Source of the DNA: Diphasiastrum complanatum
Taxonomy: Eukaryota > Streptophyta > Lycopodiopsida > Lycopodiales > Lycopodiaceae
DNA: 64,000 bases
Assembly: GCA_029204225.1 (NCBI GenBank)
Contig: CM055100.1
Coordinates: 13,565,352 to 13,629,351 of the forward strand
Reading direction: 5' to 3'
Shown here one piece after another: positions 45,994-57,890 of this stretch. The position numbers and the translations under genes are program-made. Each line of letters begins with the position of its first letter. Positions within the stretch are counted from its first letter, which is position 1. The notes beneath the pieces are model-generated. The model worked only from the letters and a program-made list of their open reading frames with translations. It did not search any database and was not told where the DNA came from.

Positions 45994-46168
45994 CTCAGCC
46001 GACGCCTTTCCATTCCATCTCAGCTGACACCTTTCCATTGCATCTCAGCCGACACCTTTCTATTACATCTCAGTCGACGCCCTCCGCTCCCATCTCAACC
46101 GACACCTTTCGATCAAAGCTCAACCGACACCCTCCGCTCAAATCTCAACCGACACCTGTTAATTCTGT
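45994..46168. repeat. 25-bp minisatellite, seven units, in the X2 leader
   Basis: Consensus CTCARCCGACACCTTTC plus 8 variable bases, with units starting at 45994, 46019, 46044, 46069, 46094, 46119 and 46144. It lies about 55-230 bases upstream of the ORF start at 46224. The Pro/Ser/Thr frames through it are artefacts. Confidence 0.95.
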
Positions 46169-46223
46169 CTGAGATCTCGACCAACACCCTTTTTCCAGAT
46201 TCTTATTTCCCAGTTTTTTCATC

Positions 46224-46916
46224 ATGTCTACCAACCCTGCCTCCAGTTCTGATGACTCTGATGCCAATAAGCTCGACATCCAATTGTCCAAATTGGATAT
46301 GACTGAAATGCAACACTGGTATCAACAGGCAGCATCCTTCTTTCAAGCCATTGAGTTCCAGATGCCAGTCCTGACAGGGTATCAAAGCCCATACCTCGTG
46401 CATATGATATATGCCAACTACAATGCTATAGCAAGGTCGTGCCAGCCCATAGTTCCTCATGTGAGGAACTACGTTTACAACATATCATTTACACTGGCCG
46501 ACTTGCAGTATTCTGGGTCCCCAAGAGGATCCAATGCTGTCATGAGGACACTTAAAAAAATCAAACAGACAACATATTTCAAATTCATTGACCCATCTGT
46601 GGCCAAGTGGAAAAACAAGGACGGGTATCGAGTCAAAGCAATCAATGACCCACAACTACAAGCGGCATGTGCGTACTTGACAAAGTGCACACAACGACCA
46701 AGAACAAAGTTGCAGAGGGTACTCATGTCCTTGTTTCACATGATGGCAGATTCACGACTGCATTCCCAGAATCTCTATGACTGGGCACAATTTGTTTCGA
46801 ATTGTCTTCATGAGTGCATTAAGAACAAGCAGCAGACAACAATACTTGGATATCTCTTGATGGATATCACTCTTCACCAAGTACAGAATGGGCCAAAGCT
46901 TCAACAACACCTGTAG
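46224..46916 (+). CDS. Element X2 N-terminal ORF, unknown function
   Basis: ATG at 46224, 230 codons, no interruption. A Ser/Asp-rich start (MSTNPASSSDDSDANKLDIQ) is followed by a predicted all-helical region (MTEMQHWYQQAASFFQAIEF, AYLTKCTQRPRTKLQRVLMS, WAQFVSNCLHECIKNKQQTT). No signal peptide or membrane segment. It resembles, weakly, the region of X1 at about 37460-37770. No match I can name among gag, transposase or host families; a gag-like structural role is a guess from its position and helical content. Confidence 0.6.
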   Translation: MSTNPASSSDDSDANKLDIQLSKLDMTEMQHWYQQAASFFQAIEFQMPVLTGYQSPYLVHMIYANYNAIARSCQPIVPHVRNYVYNISFTLADLQYSGSPRGSNAVMRTLKKIKQTTYFKFIDPSVAKWKNKDGYRVKAINDPQLQAACAYLTKCTQRPRTKLQRVLMSLFHMMADSRLHSQNLYDWAQFVSNCLHECIKNKQQTTILGYLLMDITLHQVQNGPKLQQHL

Positions 46917-47689
46917 CTTGCGGACAAGGCATGGGACATTCCCATCGAACAACAAAAGTCCAAGCGTGCATGATCACGAACTACCTCCCCGTCAGGATCC
47001 CAGCCTAAAAGAGTCAACACAAGTATACTCCCACTGGTACATAAGCAAACAAGCCCACAACCAGATCCACAAGCAGCCGCAACATCCGAAGCTCAACAGG
47101 CCGATACCTCCAAGGCCCAGTTGCCAGACACAAGGCAACAACGGATGCAAAAGAAGCTTCAAGTTGGGAGCACATCACTAGTGGGATCAGCTTTAGATGG
47201 TTCCACCTCAGACAATGGAAGCTCATTCACGGCATCACATCGATGGGGGTGATGGAGCAACTACCTCCACACCAGCTCCTGACATGACAATATCTCAAGT
47301 CACAAGTCAGCCAGATAAAGTCACCACTCCACCCACACTGATTACTATGCCAACGCCACCAACATCACCACCGGCACTAGTTTTTTTTTTTGGGGGGGTG
47401 AGGAGTGGGGATATCCGGTCCCCAGGACACGGAAGCAGCTCAGCATCCACACGACCAACAACCACAGGCCCAGCAAGTCCACACATTGGACACGTCGCAA
47501 TATTTTGATGCTGCGGACCTGATGGAAATAAGCGATGATGAACCAGAAAAGGTGGAGCAGCCAGAAAGAAGGCTAACCCCTCTACTAACTACCACCACGA
47601 CAATAATTACTAACATCATCCTCCACCACTCCCTCCACCTCCACCTCCACCTCCATTTTTAGCTCTAACACAATGATTATTTTTTGGTC

Positions 47690-48530
47690 TAGCCTCACCA
47701 TCCCACACTCCAAAACAGTACCCAACCCTTACTAATCCTGAAAAGCTCACTGAGGCAGCCAAGCGCTCGATGATAGGCCTATCCGAAATAAGCTACCACA
47801 TGCATTGGTTGGTGAGCCAGTATCAAATGCTCGAGAGCAAGATCCAGCATCAAGACCATGAAATTGTGTAATATTAGAGGCTGGCCAAGGAGAAAGAAAA
47901 AGAAACAGTGGAAGTCAGATCCGTGATGGTCGGACAGAAATCCACTCTGGAAGAGGTCCAACAACAACTGAAGCACCAGATGGTCCAAATCGACCAAGTA
48001 CGAGACGGATCATCGGGTGCAATGACATTCAACGCACCTCTAGTCAAGCCCGAGGACATTCCATTCCAGGCCCCATTGGCCTCAACCATTCGGATGGAAA
48101 AATATGTAAGGCTAATCCAAGAGCGAGAAGCCGAAAAGAAAAATTTGAAAAACATTGTGGCCAAACAAGAAAAGATCATCCTGGAGTCCCAGAGCTGGAA
48201 GAAACCACGAAGGCCATGCAACAATTCTTGGACAAGGAGAACCAATTATGAGACACGGCGTGCAAGGCCCAAGCAGGCGCTCAATCAACAAAGCCACAAG
48301 ACGATGATGAGAATGATGGAACAGGGAATCAAGGCGGGCAAACCCACCCTTCAGACTGTAGCTCAGGATCGGGTGGCCAGAGAGCCGAGGCTGCTTCTAG
48401 AACTTTTTTCTGACCCCCTCCCACTTTTAACCCCTCCTCCTACTCTGCTTTCAACTTTTCCGAAACATTCATTCCAACTTACTCGATTCTTTCATCTTCT
48501 CTCTCTCCATCACCTTCTAGCAAAATAATA
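47690..48530 (+). pseudogene. Element X2 coiled-coil region
   Basis: Frame reading LSEISYHMHWLVSQYQMLES, two stops near 47870, then EVRSVMVGQKSTLEEVQQQL, QMVQIDQVRDG, LVKPEDIPFQAPLA, KYVRLIQEREAEKKNLKNIV: heptad-type coiled coil, as in X1 39001-39570. KPEDI/TPDEI marks the same position in both copies. The end (after about 48195) runs into frame-shifted sequence. The linker before it (46920-47690) contains a T/G slip (TTTTTTTTTT then GGGGGGG at 47380-47396) and the acidic motif YFDAADLMEISDDEPE. Confidence 0.45.
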
Positions 48531-48617
48531 GGCCCATCAAAAGGCCCAACTGACACCTACAAAGCCCGACGGGACGAGTTTTTCCAATAACTCCACTCCC
48601 CCGGTGCAGCGTATAAC

Positions 48618-49559
48618 TTGTTGATCCCACCTCCTCCTAAACCTATCACCCCCACACCCCTCTCTTCAGATCATTCCATCCCTAACCTTCCAGAAACTAA
48701 TACCGACATGGGGGGTGATGATGACTTCTTGGCGGATCAACCAGAGACAAGAAGATTCTCGCCTAGGCAAGACAAGGGCGCAGGTGAGCCGTCGACAAGC
48801 AAGCGAGCTAAAGAGAAAGATACGGACACCAAGGCCCTAGATGATTATCTGGCAAGGCCATCCCAACCGCGTAGGACAACTTCCCCTACTAGGCCCAAAG
48901 GCAAATTGGCTGACACAAGAGATTCAGAGAAATTTGAGAGGAAATAGCCTCCCAACATGAGGGGAGGCAAAGAAGACATCGATCAAAGCCAATACTCCAC
49001 CAGGGCCGAGATCATTGTCGCATTACAACCGCAACCCAAATGGCGGAATAAAGTCCTGAAGGATAGCAGGCGACTCCAAGAGTATCTGAAGGCACCGGCA
49101 TGGAAGCGAGTGGATCCCTTATACATGCCACTCAAATGCAAAAACCTATGGCCGGAAGAAAAGCCACGAGTCGAGCTGGTAAACTGGCCAGTCATTTCGA
49201 GAATTTCAGAGAGAACCTCCCTGAATGATTTGAGGCTACAGGTACTCGACTTCGGACATAAATACAAAACAAGTGCCGATCTTTGCGTGCAAGAAAGTGC
49301 CAAGTATTGCATATCCATGGCCTTTCTAATGCAGCAAGATTGTTTCTGGGATCGAGGCTTGGAGCCCATCAAAATCAACCCAAATGTAGTCCTCCAGTCG
49401 GAAGAAGACCATGAGATGATGGCCAGGCTATACTACAGAGCGGCCTTCATGTCGTCATGCTATGTGACCATGGTGGAAGATTGGCAGGAAATGGGTTTTG
49501 TGGAAAAGATAAGAGAATATCTGGGGCCCCTCAATTTCGGAAGTAAGCTCCGCTTCTGA
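48618..49559 (+). CDS. Element X2 C-terminal ORF, unknown function
   Basis: The open frame 48618-48947 (Pro-rich, then acidic/basic: TNTDMGGDDDFLADQPETRR) ends in TAG. After three further codons the same frame continues 48957-49559 with 200 codons: RVDPLYMPLKCKNLW, RVELVNWPVISRISERTSLN, QQDCFWDRGLEPIKINPNVV, YYRAAFMSSCYVTMVEDWQE. The X1 counterpart shows VDPYYIPM, NWPII and RLYFHATMMGDFWESRFTAW. Conserved W, C and P positions indicate a real domain. I do not recognise it; there is no DDE, HUH or RT signature. Confidence 0.5.
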
Positions 49560-50149
49560 GTTTTTGAAGCCCTGGGCCGAAAGATGAGCGAGCGAAAGCA
49601 GGCGGCACAACGACGAGGCGAGCAGGACTCGCAAGAAGTTATCAAGAGCGCTGGTATGTAGTGGCCAATTGAGAGACTTTCAATTTTGAAGAATAAGTTT
49701 TGCGGACAATAAGCACCTGGTTTTACGGAAGCGAACGAAGATCCACGCTTTTCCAAGTGCCAAGCAGAAAAACATCATCGGTGTTGCAGTGGGTCCTGCA
49801 ACAGATTAGGGGTGGATAATGTTAGCAGATTCCAGAGAATCCCCAGATGTCGAGCCAAGCTAAAGACACAAGTTATCTCTCACCCATGACCAAGGAGGTC
49901 TCAGAAGGAGGAGAGCAGAAGAAGCTGAGAGCCGAGGAATTACTAGCTAGGAAGACAGTGAATTATCTACGTGAGCCTACATGGTGTATCCCAAAGAAGG
50001 AATGACCATGTAGGAGCTAGTAATATTTCCTAGGCATTGTAAATAGATGTAGGCTCCCCTTAAATTAGTTAGAGTGAGCCACCTTTTGATGGTGACCTTT
50101 AGTGGAAGGGCAAATTCCACATGTAATTTCTAATTTGGTGGAATTGCCA

Positions 50150-50260
50150 CTTAAGCTCCACATGGGCAGGCTTCTTGCTTATTTAAGGGCCCTCTCTCTC
50201 TTGTGATGGAGCTTTTGAATGTATTGTCAAGTTCTCTTGAGCAAATAAAGAGGATCCTCC
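50150..50260 (+). promoter_or_regulatory. TATA box and poly(A) signal in the X2 tail
   Basis: TATTTAAGGGCCCTCTCTC at about 50178 is followed about 65 bases later by AATAAAGAGG, the same order as in the X1 tail (TATA then AATAAA). The rest of 49560-50910 is non-coding with nothing else recognised. Confidence 0.35.
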
Positions 50261-50912
50261 ATGAGTTCTTCATAATTGCTAAGCTCCTTGTTAATGGCAA
50301 TGTTCTTGAGTGAAGTTTCTATGAGCATGCTTGATTTTCTTGTATTGTGGATTAACTAGGATTTTGTTTTCTTATTTCTTACTTAGTTGTGGATTAGGAT
50401 TTATTTCTTGTGTGTGAAATAAGGTAGGAAACAGCATGCAAGTAAACTAAATAGGTTGGTTTGTGGTGTAGATCTTGCATACTTTCTTACATTCCAATTC
50501 TTGATTGTTCTTGGGCAATCTAAACATCAAGAAATGAGTGTTTCTTGATTCTTGGGCTATTAATATATTGTTAGGAATCTAGCTTCTTGTTTCTTGTTTC
50601 TTGTTTGAGTAGTTAATCTTGTTCTTGATTGTTTTCTGATTTAGTAGATAGGTAGGATTGCTCCCTATTTCAGAACGTTGATTCTCTTGAGCTATAGATG
50701 GTTACATGGCTGGTTTATGCATGTAGCTGAGTATCGGAACCGTGACTCTTACTGACAGGCTGGGAAATACATATTGAAATCTGAGTAACACATCCGTGTG
50801 ATAACCGTTCTAACAAGAAGAACCGTAAGAACCAGAAGATCCCAAAAAAACGATAACGAAGAAGTGAAAGAAGTTCTAAAATCGTGTTCACAAATTCAGT
50901 GAATCTGTGAAC

Positions 50913-52047
50913 ACTTTGATATCTTTGATGATCAAGAGAAAGGTAAGCAAGTGGAAGCGACTCATTTTGCTTTACTCACATGTTTTGGAGAATCTTCTTG
51001 TGTAGATGATGCTATGCAAGTGGATATTGGTTCTCATAGTTTTCATGCTGGAAAAGCAAGTAATGGATATGGAAAACAAAGTGTGTTCAGTGACTTTGAT
51101 GGTTAAGAGGAAGATCAAGAGGTTGGTCTCAAAGGGCTTCAACAACACAAAAGGAAAGGTGGCAATTTGGAGCTAGTCAAGAGCATCAAAGGAAGGTTAT
51201 TTGGCAAAGATATTATGAATATATTTTTGCAGAAGTTTTCAAACTCAAGTAAGGTCAAAGGAGCAGCAAGAATGTGTTGTTCAAGTCTACTTTACTTGTT
51301 CTATCTCATGTTTGAGCAATTTCATGTGGATGTGTGCAAATTGTCAAGATATGGACAAACTAGCTACATTGTCTTGCAATATCTTATTGTTGGAGTTGTA
51401 CTAGAATTTTTGACTAGTTTTGTTGATGGAAATGAAGCTATTGGAAGTTCATTATGTGACTCATCCATGGCTAAGTTCTCAAGCATTGAGCTACTTGGAG
51501 ATTGTCAATTTTTAGTGAATTCATGGTCATTTTCTTGTGTCAAGTAGATCTTGAAGATGGACTAGTGCAACCTACTTGGCTTATGGAGTCATGTGGTGCT
51601 GAATTTGCATCATTGATGTACTCAACTACTCATGGATTTCCAAGGTTTGATGATATCTTGTGGAAAGATGGAGATGGAGACTCATTCGTGGAATTTTATG
51701 GTGTAGACATATCAAGAAATGACAAAGTTGGAGGAGACAAGCAAGCAAATGGTCACCACTCACATTCATTGTTTGGTTGTTGTAGTTTTCCAGAGAGTTC
51801 AAAGTTTGAAACATGGAGAAATCATTCATTTACATTCTATTTGGTTCGTCATGTTCTAGTTAGATCTTGATGTGTAAATTTGATGTAAGAAATAGTGAAA
51901 CATCCAATTTGGACACTATTTTCTATATCAATTATGAAAGATACTTTAGAACCTTAAAAATGAGATCTATACTTAGGATGGAGATCATTCTAAAGTTGGA
52001 TCAAAGTAGTATGGTCAAAACTATGCCAAAACTAGTTGAAGAGGGAG
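50913..52047 (+). pseudogene. Filler frame, distal part, of non-autonomous copia element C/D
   Basis: Resumes the copia frame after the X2 insertion: FALLTCFGESSCVDDAMQVD resembles both the RT linker of the intact element (FAFLTSFDEPTCVGEA) and region A. Next come LELVKSIKGRLFGKDIMNIF, SSMAKFSSIELLG, VDLEDGLVQPTWLMESCGAE and the tail KTMPKLVEEGV. Several in-frame stops (near 51104, 51545, 51868). It collinearly matches region A (5631-6535) and B (13280-13890). Confidence 0.75.
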
Positions 52048-52682
52048 TGTGAGAGATTTTAACAAGTTTAGTCATATTTTGGTAAATTGTCAATTGAGGC
52101 CAAAACTCATTTTAGACTTAGAGATAAACTTTTTGAAGTTATATTAGTTCAAAATACATTCAATAAACACTTTTTGAAAGTGTGGGAAAGTTGGTAGTTG
52201 ATTTTGAGAGAATTTTAAATTTGAACTTTGGGTACATTGAATCTAGACCCAAAATAGTAGGGTTTACATTTTGGAGGGAAAGCCAAGTGGCCAAATAGGG
52301 TTTGGACCTGTTATAAAAGGATGTAACTTGTGAAGAGACACATCTTCTCTCTTCTATCTCTCATTTTATCATTATACATGGTTCTCTTTGGGTTCTACTA
52401 CTCATTGGTGCACTCTCATGATGATATCTTGCAATCTTGTGTGCAGAATGCTCATATTTTGTTATTTTTGGTTCTGTGTGAAATATAGTAGGGTACTGTA
52501 ATTGTACAGAAAGCAACTATATTTTATGTTTTGGTTCATGTTTGATCAGTATCTCTTAGAGTTTGCATCTCAATTTGTATGTAGATGTTGATTTTTTTAC
52601 ATTGGCAGGATTGTTGGTTTGCTCCTCATTGTAACCAAAGATCAGGGACATGGATTGTATCTTGACCCTGAAATGCTTCACA
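52048..52682 (+). mobile_element. Copia 3' LTR of element C/D
   Basis: 635 bp, TGTGAGAGATTTT...AATGCTTCACA, starting at the polypurine tract GAGGGAG. TATAAAAGGATG at about 52313. It is clearly diverged from the 5' LTR at 42784, with a right flank (AAAAT) that does not match the left flank (CGCGT). The two ends may therefore come from different insertions joined by recombination. Confidence 0.88.
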
Positions 52683-54075
52683 AAAATTAGCTATAAGAAT
52701 GTGTCCCATGCTCCTATAGACTAAGCCCAAAACTTGAAGGTTGTCTCACGAGGGATGGGAAATAGTATTAAGATGACTTTTGACGATACGAGATGCAAGA
52801 TCGAAAAGGGAGCTTATAGTCCTGAAGCAACTATTATTGGCAGATGGAAGGAGAGTCGAGGGCCACCTACGTTGTGTCATTTCCAAAAGACAATGGATCA
52901 ACAAAATACAACTTGTTTTCAAAAAACATTAATAGGACCGTCATTCTAAGATTCAAACAAGTGGATCGACACAAGGATGTGCATTGGAGAGAGTGGAATG
53001 TTCTAAAAGTTCAAGATCATCTAAAAAATGTTACCCTTGAAATGTTAACCCGATATATCTGAGATCCCAAAAGATGCCTGAATAGGAGGGTATGGAATAG
53101 CAATCAAAAGAGAAAGTCACCTTGGCTGTATCATATTCGGCTCAAAGAGGATGCTCTTCGACACTTTAATCTATTGTTAGTCGCCTTCAGACATCTATCA
53201 ATGATAAGAAGACTCTAACGTCATCGATACCATATAGTGTCAAGAAAGGGTCGGGATAAAGTGAAAGCCCCTCGCAGTCAAAGTATCAATTTGAATAATC
53301 TTATAGATAAAGAGGTAATCTATGATACATCTCATACCACTCTCGAAATTGGTTTAGTGAAGTCACATGTTAGAGTGGAGAAAGTCACTTAGAATCACTA
53401 CATCCTAGACTGCGAGTCGAAAAGAGGAGGGTTCACTAGAAAGAATTGAAGGACTATGGGTTAGGGCTTTCATCTACACTCAGACATATTGTTGGCTACT
53501 CGCACCTCACAATTGCGCATCCGTATATTAGCACCTTTAGATTGCATACGACAAGTCATTATAGATCTCCCACTAGAGTCTGTTGATTCTTGCTAGCAAA
53601 GAGATATAATGCCCAATACGAGTTAGCCACCATCTCCCGTTGGTCACATCTCTGAGATCTTGGAAAACTCTCAATGACCCAGGAGTACGGGGTGATCAGT
53701 GAGGCCCTCAAGATTGGAATTGGTCAGACTTTGATTACTCGCGTAAGGACAGTGGGTCCCTTTCTTGCTAAGGCATTTTGGCTAGACCAATCCCTAGTCA
53801 AAATTTGCCAGAACAAGCGGTATCAACCAAGGAGGAGGTACCTGACATGCAGCCGACAATGGAATCAACCGAGCCATTGTCATCCTCTCACACCTACACC
53901 ATTATTATTAATGTTGATCAATTTGATTACTTTGATACTAATGATGTGCTAGAGATTTTCGATGAAGTTGTTTTTGCAAGAAATGTACATTTAAGGAAGA
54001 GTTAAATCCATTGACCAGTCCCCCAACTCAATCCATTGCCGTTTCCACCTTACCTATCCTTTCTAACACAGTAAC
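52683..54075 (+). other. Unassigned degenerate coding-like segment, possibly element X-related
   Basis: Short broken frames only. One at about 53778-54005 reads TYTIIINVDQFDYFDTNDVL with an acidic follow-on, resembling the acidic YFDAADLMEIS motif of the X2 linker. The rest has no recognisable motif. The X3 reading is tentative. Confidence 0.25.
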
Positions 54076-54345
54076 TATGAGAAATTTCAACTAGTTTTGC
54101 TATTTTGGTCATATGTGTATATTTGGCAATTGAGGCCAAATTTCATTTTAGAATTAGAGTTTGTCTTTTCAAAGTTATATTATTCTGAATTCATTTGAAT
54201 AAACACCTTTTAAAGTGTGGAAAAGTGTGTAGTACACGAGTTTTGGAAGATTCAATTTGAATGTGGATACATTTGAATCTAGTCCACATTAATGCTAGGG
54301 TTTTTGTTATGGAGGAAAATCAAACTCATTAATGATTCATGGATT

Positions 54346-54394
<49 letters not shown>

Positions 54395-54700
54395 TACACA
54401 CACACACACATTCGTGGAAAGAGACACATTTTCTCTCTCTCTCTCTCTCTCTCTCTTATCTCACTTCATGCTTATACATGAGTTCTCTTGGGTTCACCTA
54501 TCCAAATTGGATGGATGATGGCTCAAAATAGATGCAATCCATCATATCTTTAAGCTTGTAACAAGAACCAATAGGTTCAGACCCCCAATTGAGAGGTATT
54601 CATGCTCAAAAATCATCAAAAATACACTAATTTTTGGTATTTTTGGCGAGTTTCCACTAGACTTATTCTCCTCAAGAGAGAGAAAATATTCTCTTTAGGA
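54076..54700 (+). mobile_element. Diverged copia LTR relic with (TA)n, (CA)n and (CT)n runs
   Basis: TGAGAAATTTCAACTAG at the start and AATAAACACCTTTTAAAGTG align with the family LTR. A TA run (54348-54388) and CA run sit about where the TATA box and leader lie in other copies, and a CT run (about 54434-54456) at the family's CT-run position. The right end is unclear; no PBS follows. Confidence 0.55.
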
Positions 54701-54815
54701 TCCCCATGCAACCCATATTGAGCTATTGACCTCCTATTATTGCATAAAAGTAGTCATTCACTATGCATGTGCTCATGTGTCCAATTATAGGTCTGGGTCC
54801 TCATATGATTATTAA

Positions 54816-55680
54816 TTACTTTACAAGCCAAGCCCGGAATGACGAGGCATAACCAATAACCATATACACCTGGAGTGACCGGCTATCCACGTCAGGAAAT
54901 TTTTCGATTCCCTTGTACAGGACATGGATGTAAAAGGAACAATAGTCAATTTGTATATAGGTCTTGCTAGATCCGCACAGAAGATAATAGTTTGCATGAC
55001 CTATAAACACATAAACTCCACGAATTGTTGTTGGTGGTGGCAATTCCACAATAATCTTGATTTTAGAATAATCTATGGCAATGCTATGTCTTGATATCTC
55101 GTGTCCAAGAACAACTCCATGAAAAATCCATATCTGACACTTTTCTGGATTTAAGAAAATTTGATATTTGCGACAACGTTCAAATACTTTTTCCAATCGA
55201 TCCAGGTGGTCTGTATCTGTGCTATGGAATCCAAGGTCATCCAAGTAAATTTCAAAAAATTTATGTAGATAAACTTTAAAAGCAAATCGTATTACTCTTT
55301 GGAACGAACTTGGTGCATTACAAAGTCCAAACAACATTACTTTGTAAGCATAGGTGCCCCATTCTGTTGCAAAAGCTGTTTTGTGGCAATTGGCAGGTGC
55401 AATCTTGACCTGATTGTATCCACTGAATCCATCTAGGGAACTATAAGTTTCCACTCCAGCAAGGCAATCCAAAATACTTTCAGTAAAAGGTAATGAAAAG
55501 TGATCCTTTCACGTCACTTTGTTCAAGGCCTTGAGATTCACACAAATTCTCAGTTTCTCATTCTTCTTAGGAACAATGACAATTGGTGAAACTCATTCGG
55601 TATGCTTGATCCCATAAATGAAATCGGCATCAAACAATATCTGAAGCTCTTTCTTTATCAGATCCGCACATTAGGATTAC
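54816..55680 (-). pseudogene. Gypsy reverse transcriptase fragment
   Basis: Reads RICVNLKALNKVT (near 55540, two-frame), then an open 218-codon stretch: YSSLDGFSGYNQVKIAP, KTAFATEWGTYAYKVMLFGL, CNAPSSFQRVI, the catalytic YLDD (near 55235; Y-L-D-D in place of the commoner YIDD), LEKVFERCRKYQIFLNPEKC and GHEISRHSI. The frame decays after about 54960. Polymerase motifs are intact, but stops upstream and the missing thumb/RNase H make it inactive. Confidence 0.88.
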
Positions 55681-56851
55681 AACGATAGAACTTTGTAACC
55701 TTTGGAACTGCATTAGGTATTAAAGATATAGTATGTTCAATAATTGACGTCGAAATATCCTTGAGATCCTTATAAGTCCATGCAAAGCAATTTTGATACT
55801 TAATAAGCAACGTTCGTTGCGCTTGAAACTATTTAGGATTAAGTTGTGATCCAACTTGTACAATCTTTTTTGGTCCTTCTGGTCCAGCAAGATTCATAGG
55901 CTGTGTCCTAGCTGGGCCATTGTAAACATCTTTCGATTTTGGCACTTGTTTTTCAATTTCACGATGTACTTTGGGTAACATGATAACCACATCATCCAGT
56001 GTATAGCGCTTGAATGTTATGACATATCATCTTGGACTCCATCTGCTTGTTCTTTGTCAAAAGGATATGTCTTGGATCTTTGCTTAGCCTTCTTAACAAG
56101 AATTGATCGTGGAGGTGATGACTTCCGAGAAGATAAACTCTTCTTCGAAGATGAAGACTTCCTAGATGGTGATGTCTTGTTAGAACTCTGACTTGCAGAA
56201 TCATCCTTGACTTTTCCTTTGCCTTTATCGAATAAGGGTGAATGAATGTCAGCATCTACCTTGCATAATCATCCTTCACTTTCTATTTGTCTTTATCCAA
56301 CTGTATTATAATCTTGCTTGGCTTCTTCGTCATTGAACCCGTGATCCCGTCTTCCTTCAATATAACTGCTTTTGACAGTTTTATTGTTAGTTCATCATGA
56401 TTATTACGTACTCCAACTCTGGTCGGATCCATATGATTTAGAATCTGCTCATCAGTAAGTTCTTCATTGTCATCATAAGTCAAGGCATGGCTCACAAGAA
56501 TGAGTTCATCTTCAATCGATCTGGTATAGGCTCCGTTGATATCCAAGCTACATTCATCCAAAGTTCGATCCAATAATGAAATCTCACTCAAATTTGATTG
56601 ATTATCTTGTTGACACATATATCCTACTGTACAGTCAATCGTTGCAAGAGCTTGATTTCAGTTGACAGTATCGGTTTGAGAGTCGTAATGAACTCCCAAA
56701 TTTTTTACTGATTGGTCACAAGTATGATCCGTTGTTGACGAATCATTGTCCTCTTTTTGAGCCACTGGTTTGATAGTCCAAGTTATAGGATCAACCTTGA
56801 CTACACGTTCACGATTTTCAAAAGTGATTTTTCCAGTACCCCAGTTATGAA

Positions 56852-57112
56852 TTACTTGCGGAACTTGTTACCATGGGCATCGCAATAGGACTGGTATACA
56901 TTTGGTGCTTCTGGTAAGTCCATTACTACGAAAGTAATGACGAACCATACTCCGACAATTCTGACAGATATATCTTCAAGTATTTCTCTTGGACAAATTG
57001 TAGTTTGATCAGCCAGCTTAATGGCAAAAGTCGCAGGCTTTATTTTTGTAAGGCCCCACTTTGCACATAGCTTTGTAGAAATAAGGTTAACTCCCGAACC
57101 GCCATCTATCAC
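56852..57112 (-). pseudogene. Gypsy aspartic protease fragment
   Basis: MIDGGSGVNLISTKLCAKWG has the active-site loop D-G-G-S-G-V-N of this gypsy group, followed by a hydrophobic strand (IVGVWFVITFVVMDLPEAP). The flap/second-half region is present. A separate acidic linker frame lies downstream at 56618-56283 without recognisable domain. Confidence 0.75.
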
Positions 57113-57175
57113 GACTGCTTCGTTAGGAAATTGCCTATGCTGTATCGGCAGGGTGATATTTTTTTGTTCACTTTT

Positions 57176-57890
57176 TCAAGCTGCTCCGACATGGAGTACT
57201 TCATTAGATTCTTCGGATCTCGCACAAAAAAGTAGCTCTTGATGGATTTTGGGTTTATCTTTAATTAACTTTTGTGCTTTTGGCACCAACTTCAGGAACT
57301 CTCCCAACGAAATATTGATCTTACTAGACAAAATATTCATGAGCAGTTTTGTTTGCGATGCTTCCAATTCAGTCATCTTGAAAAGCTCTTCATGATGATG
57401 CAATCGAGCATTCATATCTATACGTGAATTATTCGGTGGTTGCACTGGTGAAGAATGAACTTCAGCTGTTGCTCTAGCAGCTTCAAGCTCCTCTTCCTCT
57501 TGCAAATGTTCAATCCATTGCCTCATATATTGATATCTTCTTTTTTTGGCATGAAGATTTGGATAGACTCCAGATGTTGTTGGTATATCAGTTAATAATA
57601 TAGAATCAGCAGGGACTAGATCTGCTAAAGGTTCTTTCTGTTTTTGTGCTCTGGTAACCACCATCAAGGGTACACTTGATTTATTCTGAGCTGCTAGTTT
57701 TTGTTTGATTGTTATCAAATTTATAGGAGCTGTAGCCGGTGGTGGCTTCGGTCTTGCTGGACATTCCTTATAGCAATGTCCATAACCACAATCACGACAG
57801 AATGGTACAAATTTGCCTTTATTGAGACATTCTACAACTCTGTGATTTTCTCCACATGTAAAACATCCAAGTGGTGGTTTGGTCTAGTTT
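57176..57890 (-). pseudogene. Gypsy gag C-terminal knuckles and gag-protease spacer
   Basis: CFTCGENHRVVEC and CRDCGYGHCYKEC (57890-57760) are two CCHC knuckles. They are followed in frame by a 180-residue spacer with a charged helical segment (QWIEHLQEEEELEAARATAE) and KLVPKAQKLIKDKPKIHQEL, leading toward the protease. Confidence 0.7.

Larger units (their letters stand above)
45716..50912 (+). mobile_element. Element X, copy 2, nested in a copia element
   Basis: About 5.2 kb inserted in the copia frame. ACACTTT occurs directly left (45709-45715) and at the right border (50911-50917), giving a 5-7 bp target duplication. The copia frame is continuous if the insert is ignored (TH before, FDIFDDQEK after). 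Contents: 25-bp minisatellite leader, N-terminal ORF, linker, coiled coil, C-terminal ORF, a 1.3-kb non-coding tail with TATTTAAGGG (about 50180) and AATAAAGAGG (about 50246). No terminal repeats or enzymatic domain are recognised, so it is presumably non-autonomous. Confidence 0.6.

Noticed and set aside
45675-46302. Pro/Ser/Thr/His-rich ORFs ahead of the X2 gene
   Set aside because: Caused by the 25-bp minisatellite at 45994-46168 and C-rich leader; no conservation with X1.
46224-49559. Element X ORFs as host genes
   Set aside because: Two diverged decayed copies, insertion inside a copia element with flanking direct repeats, and association with LTR-like tails favour a mobile origin.
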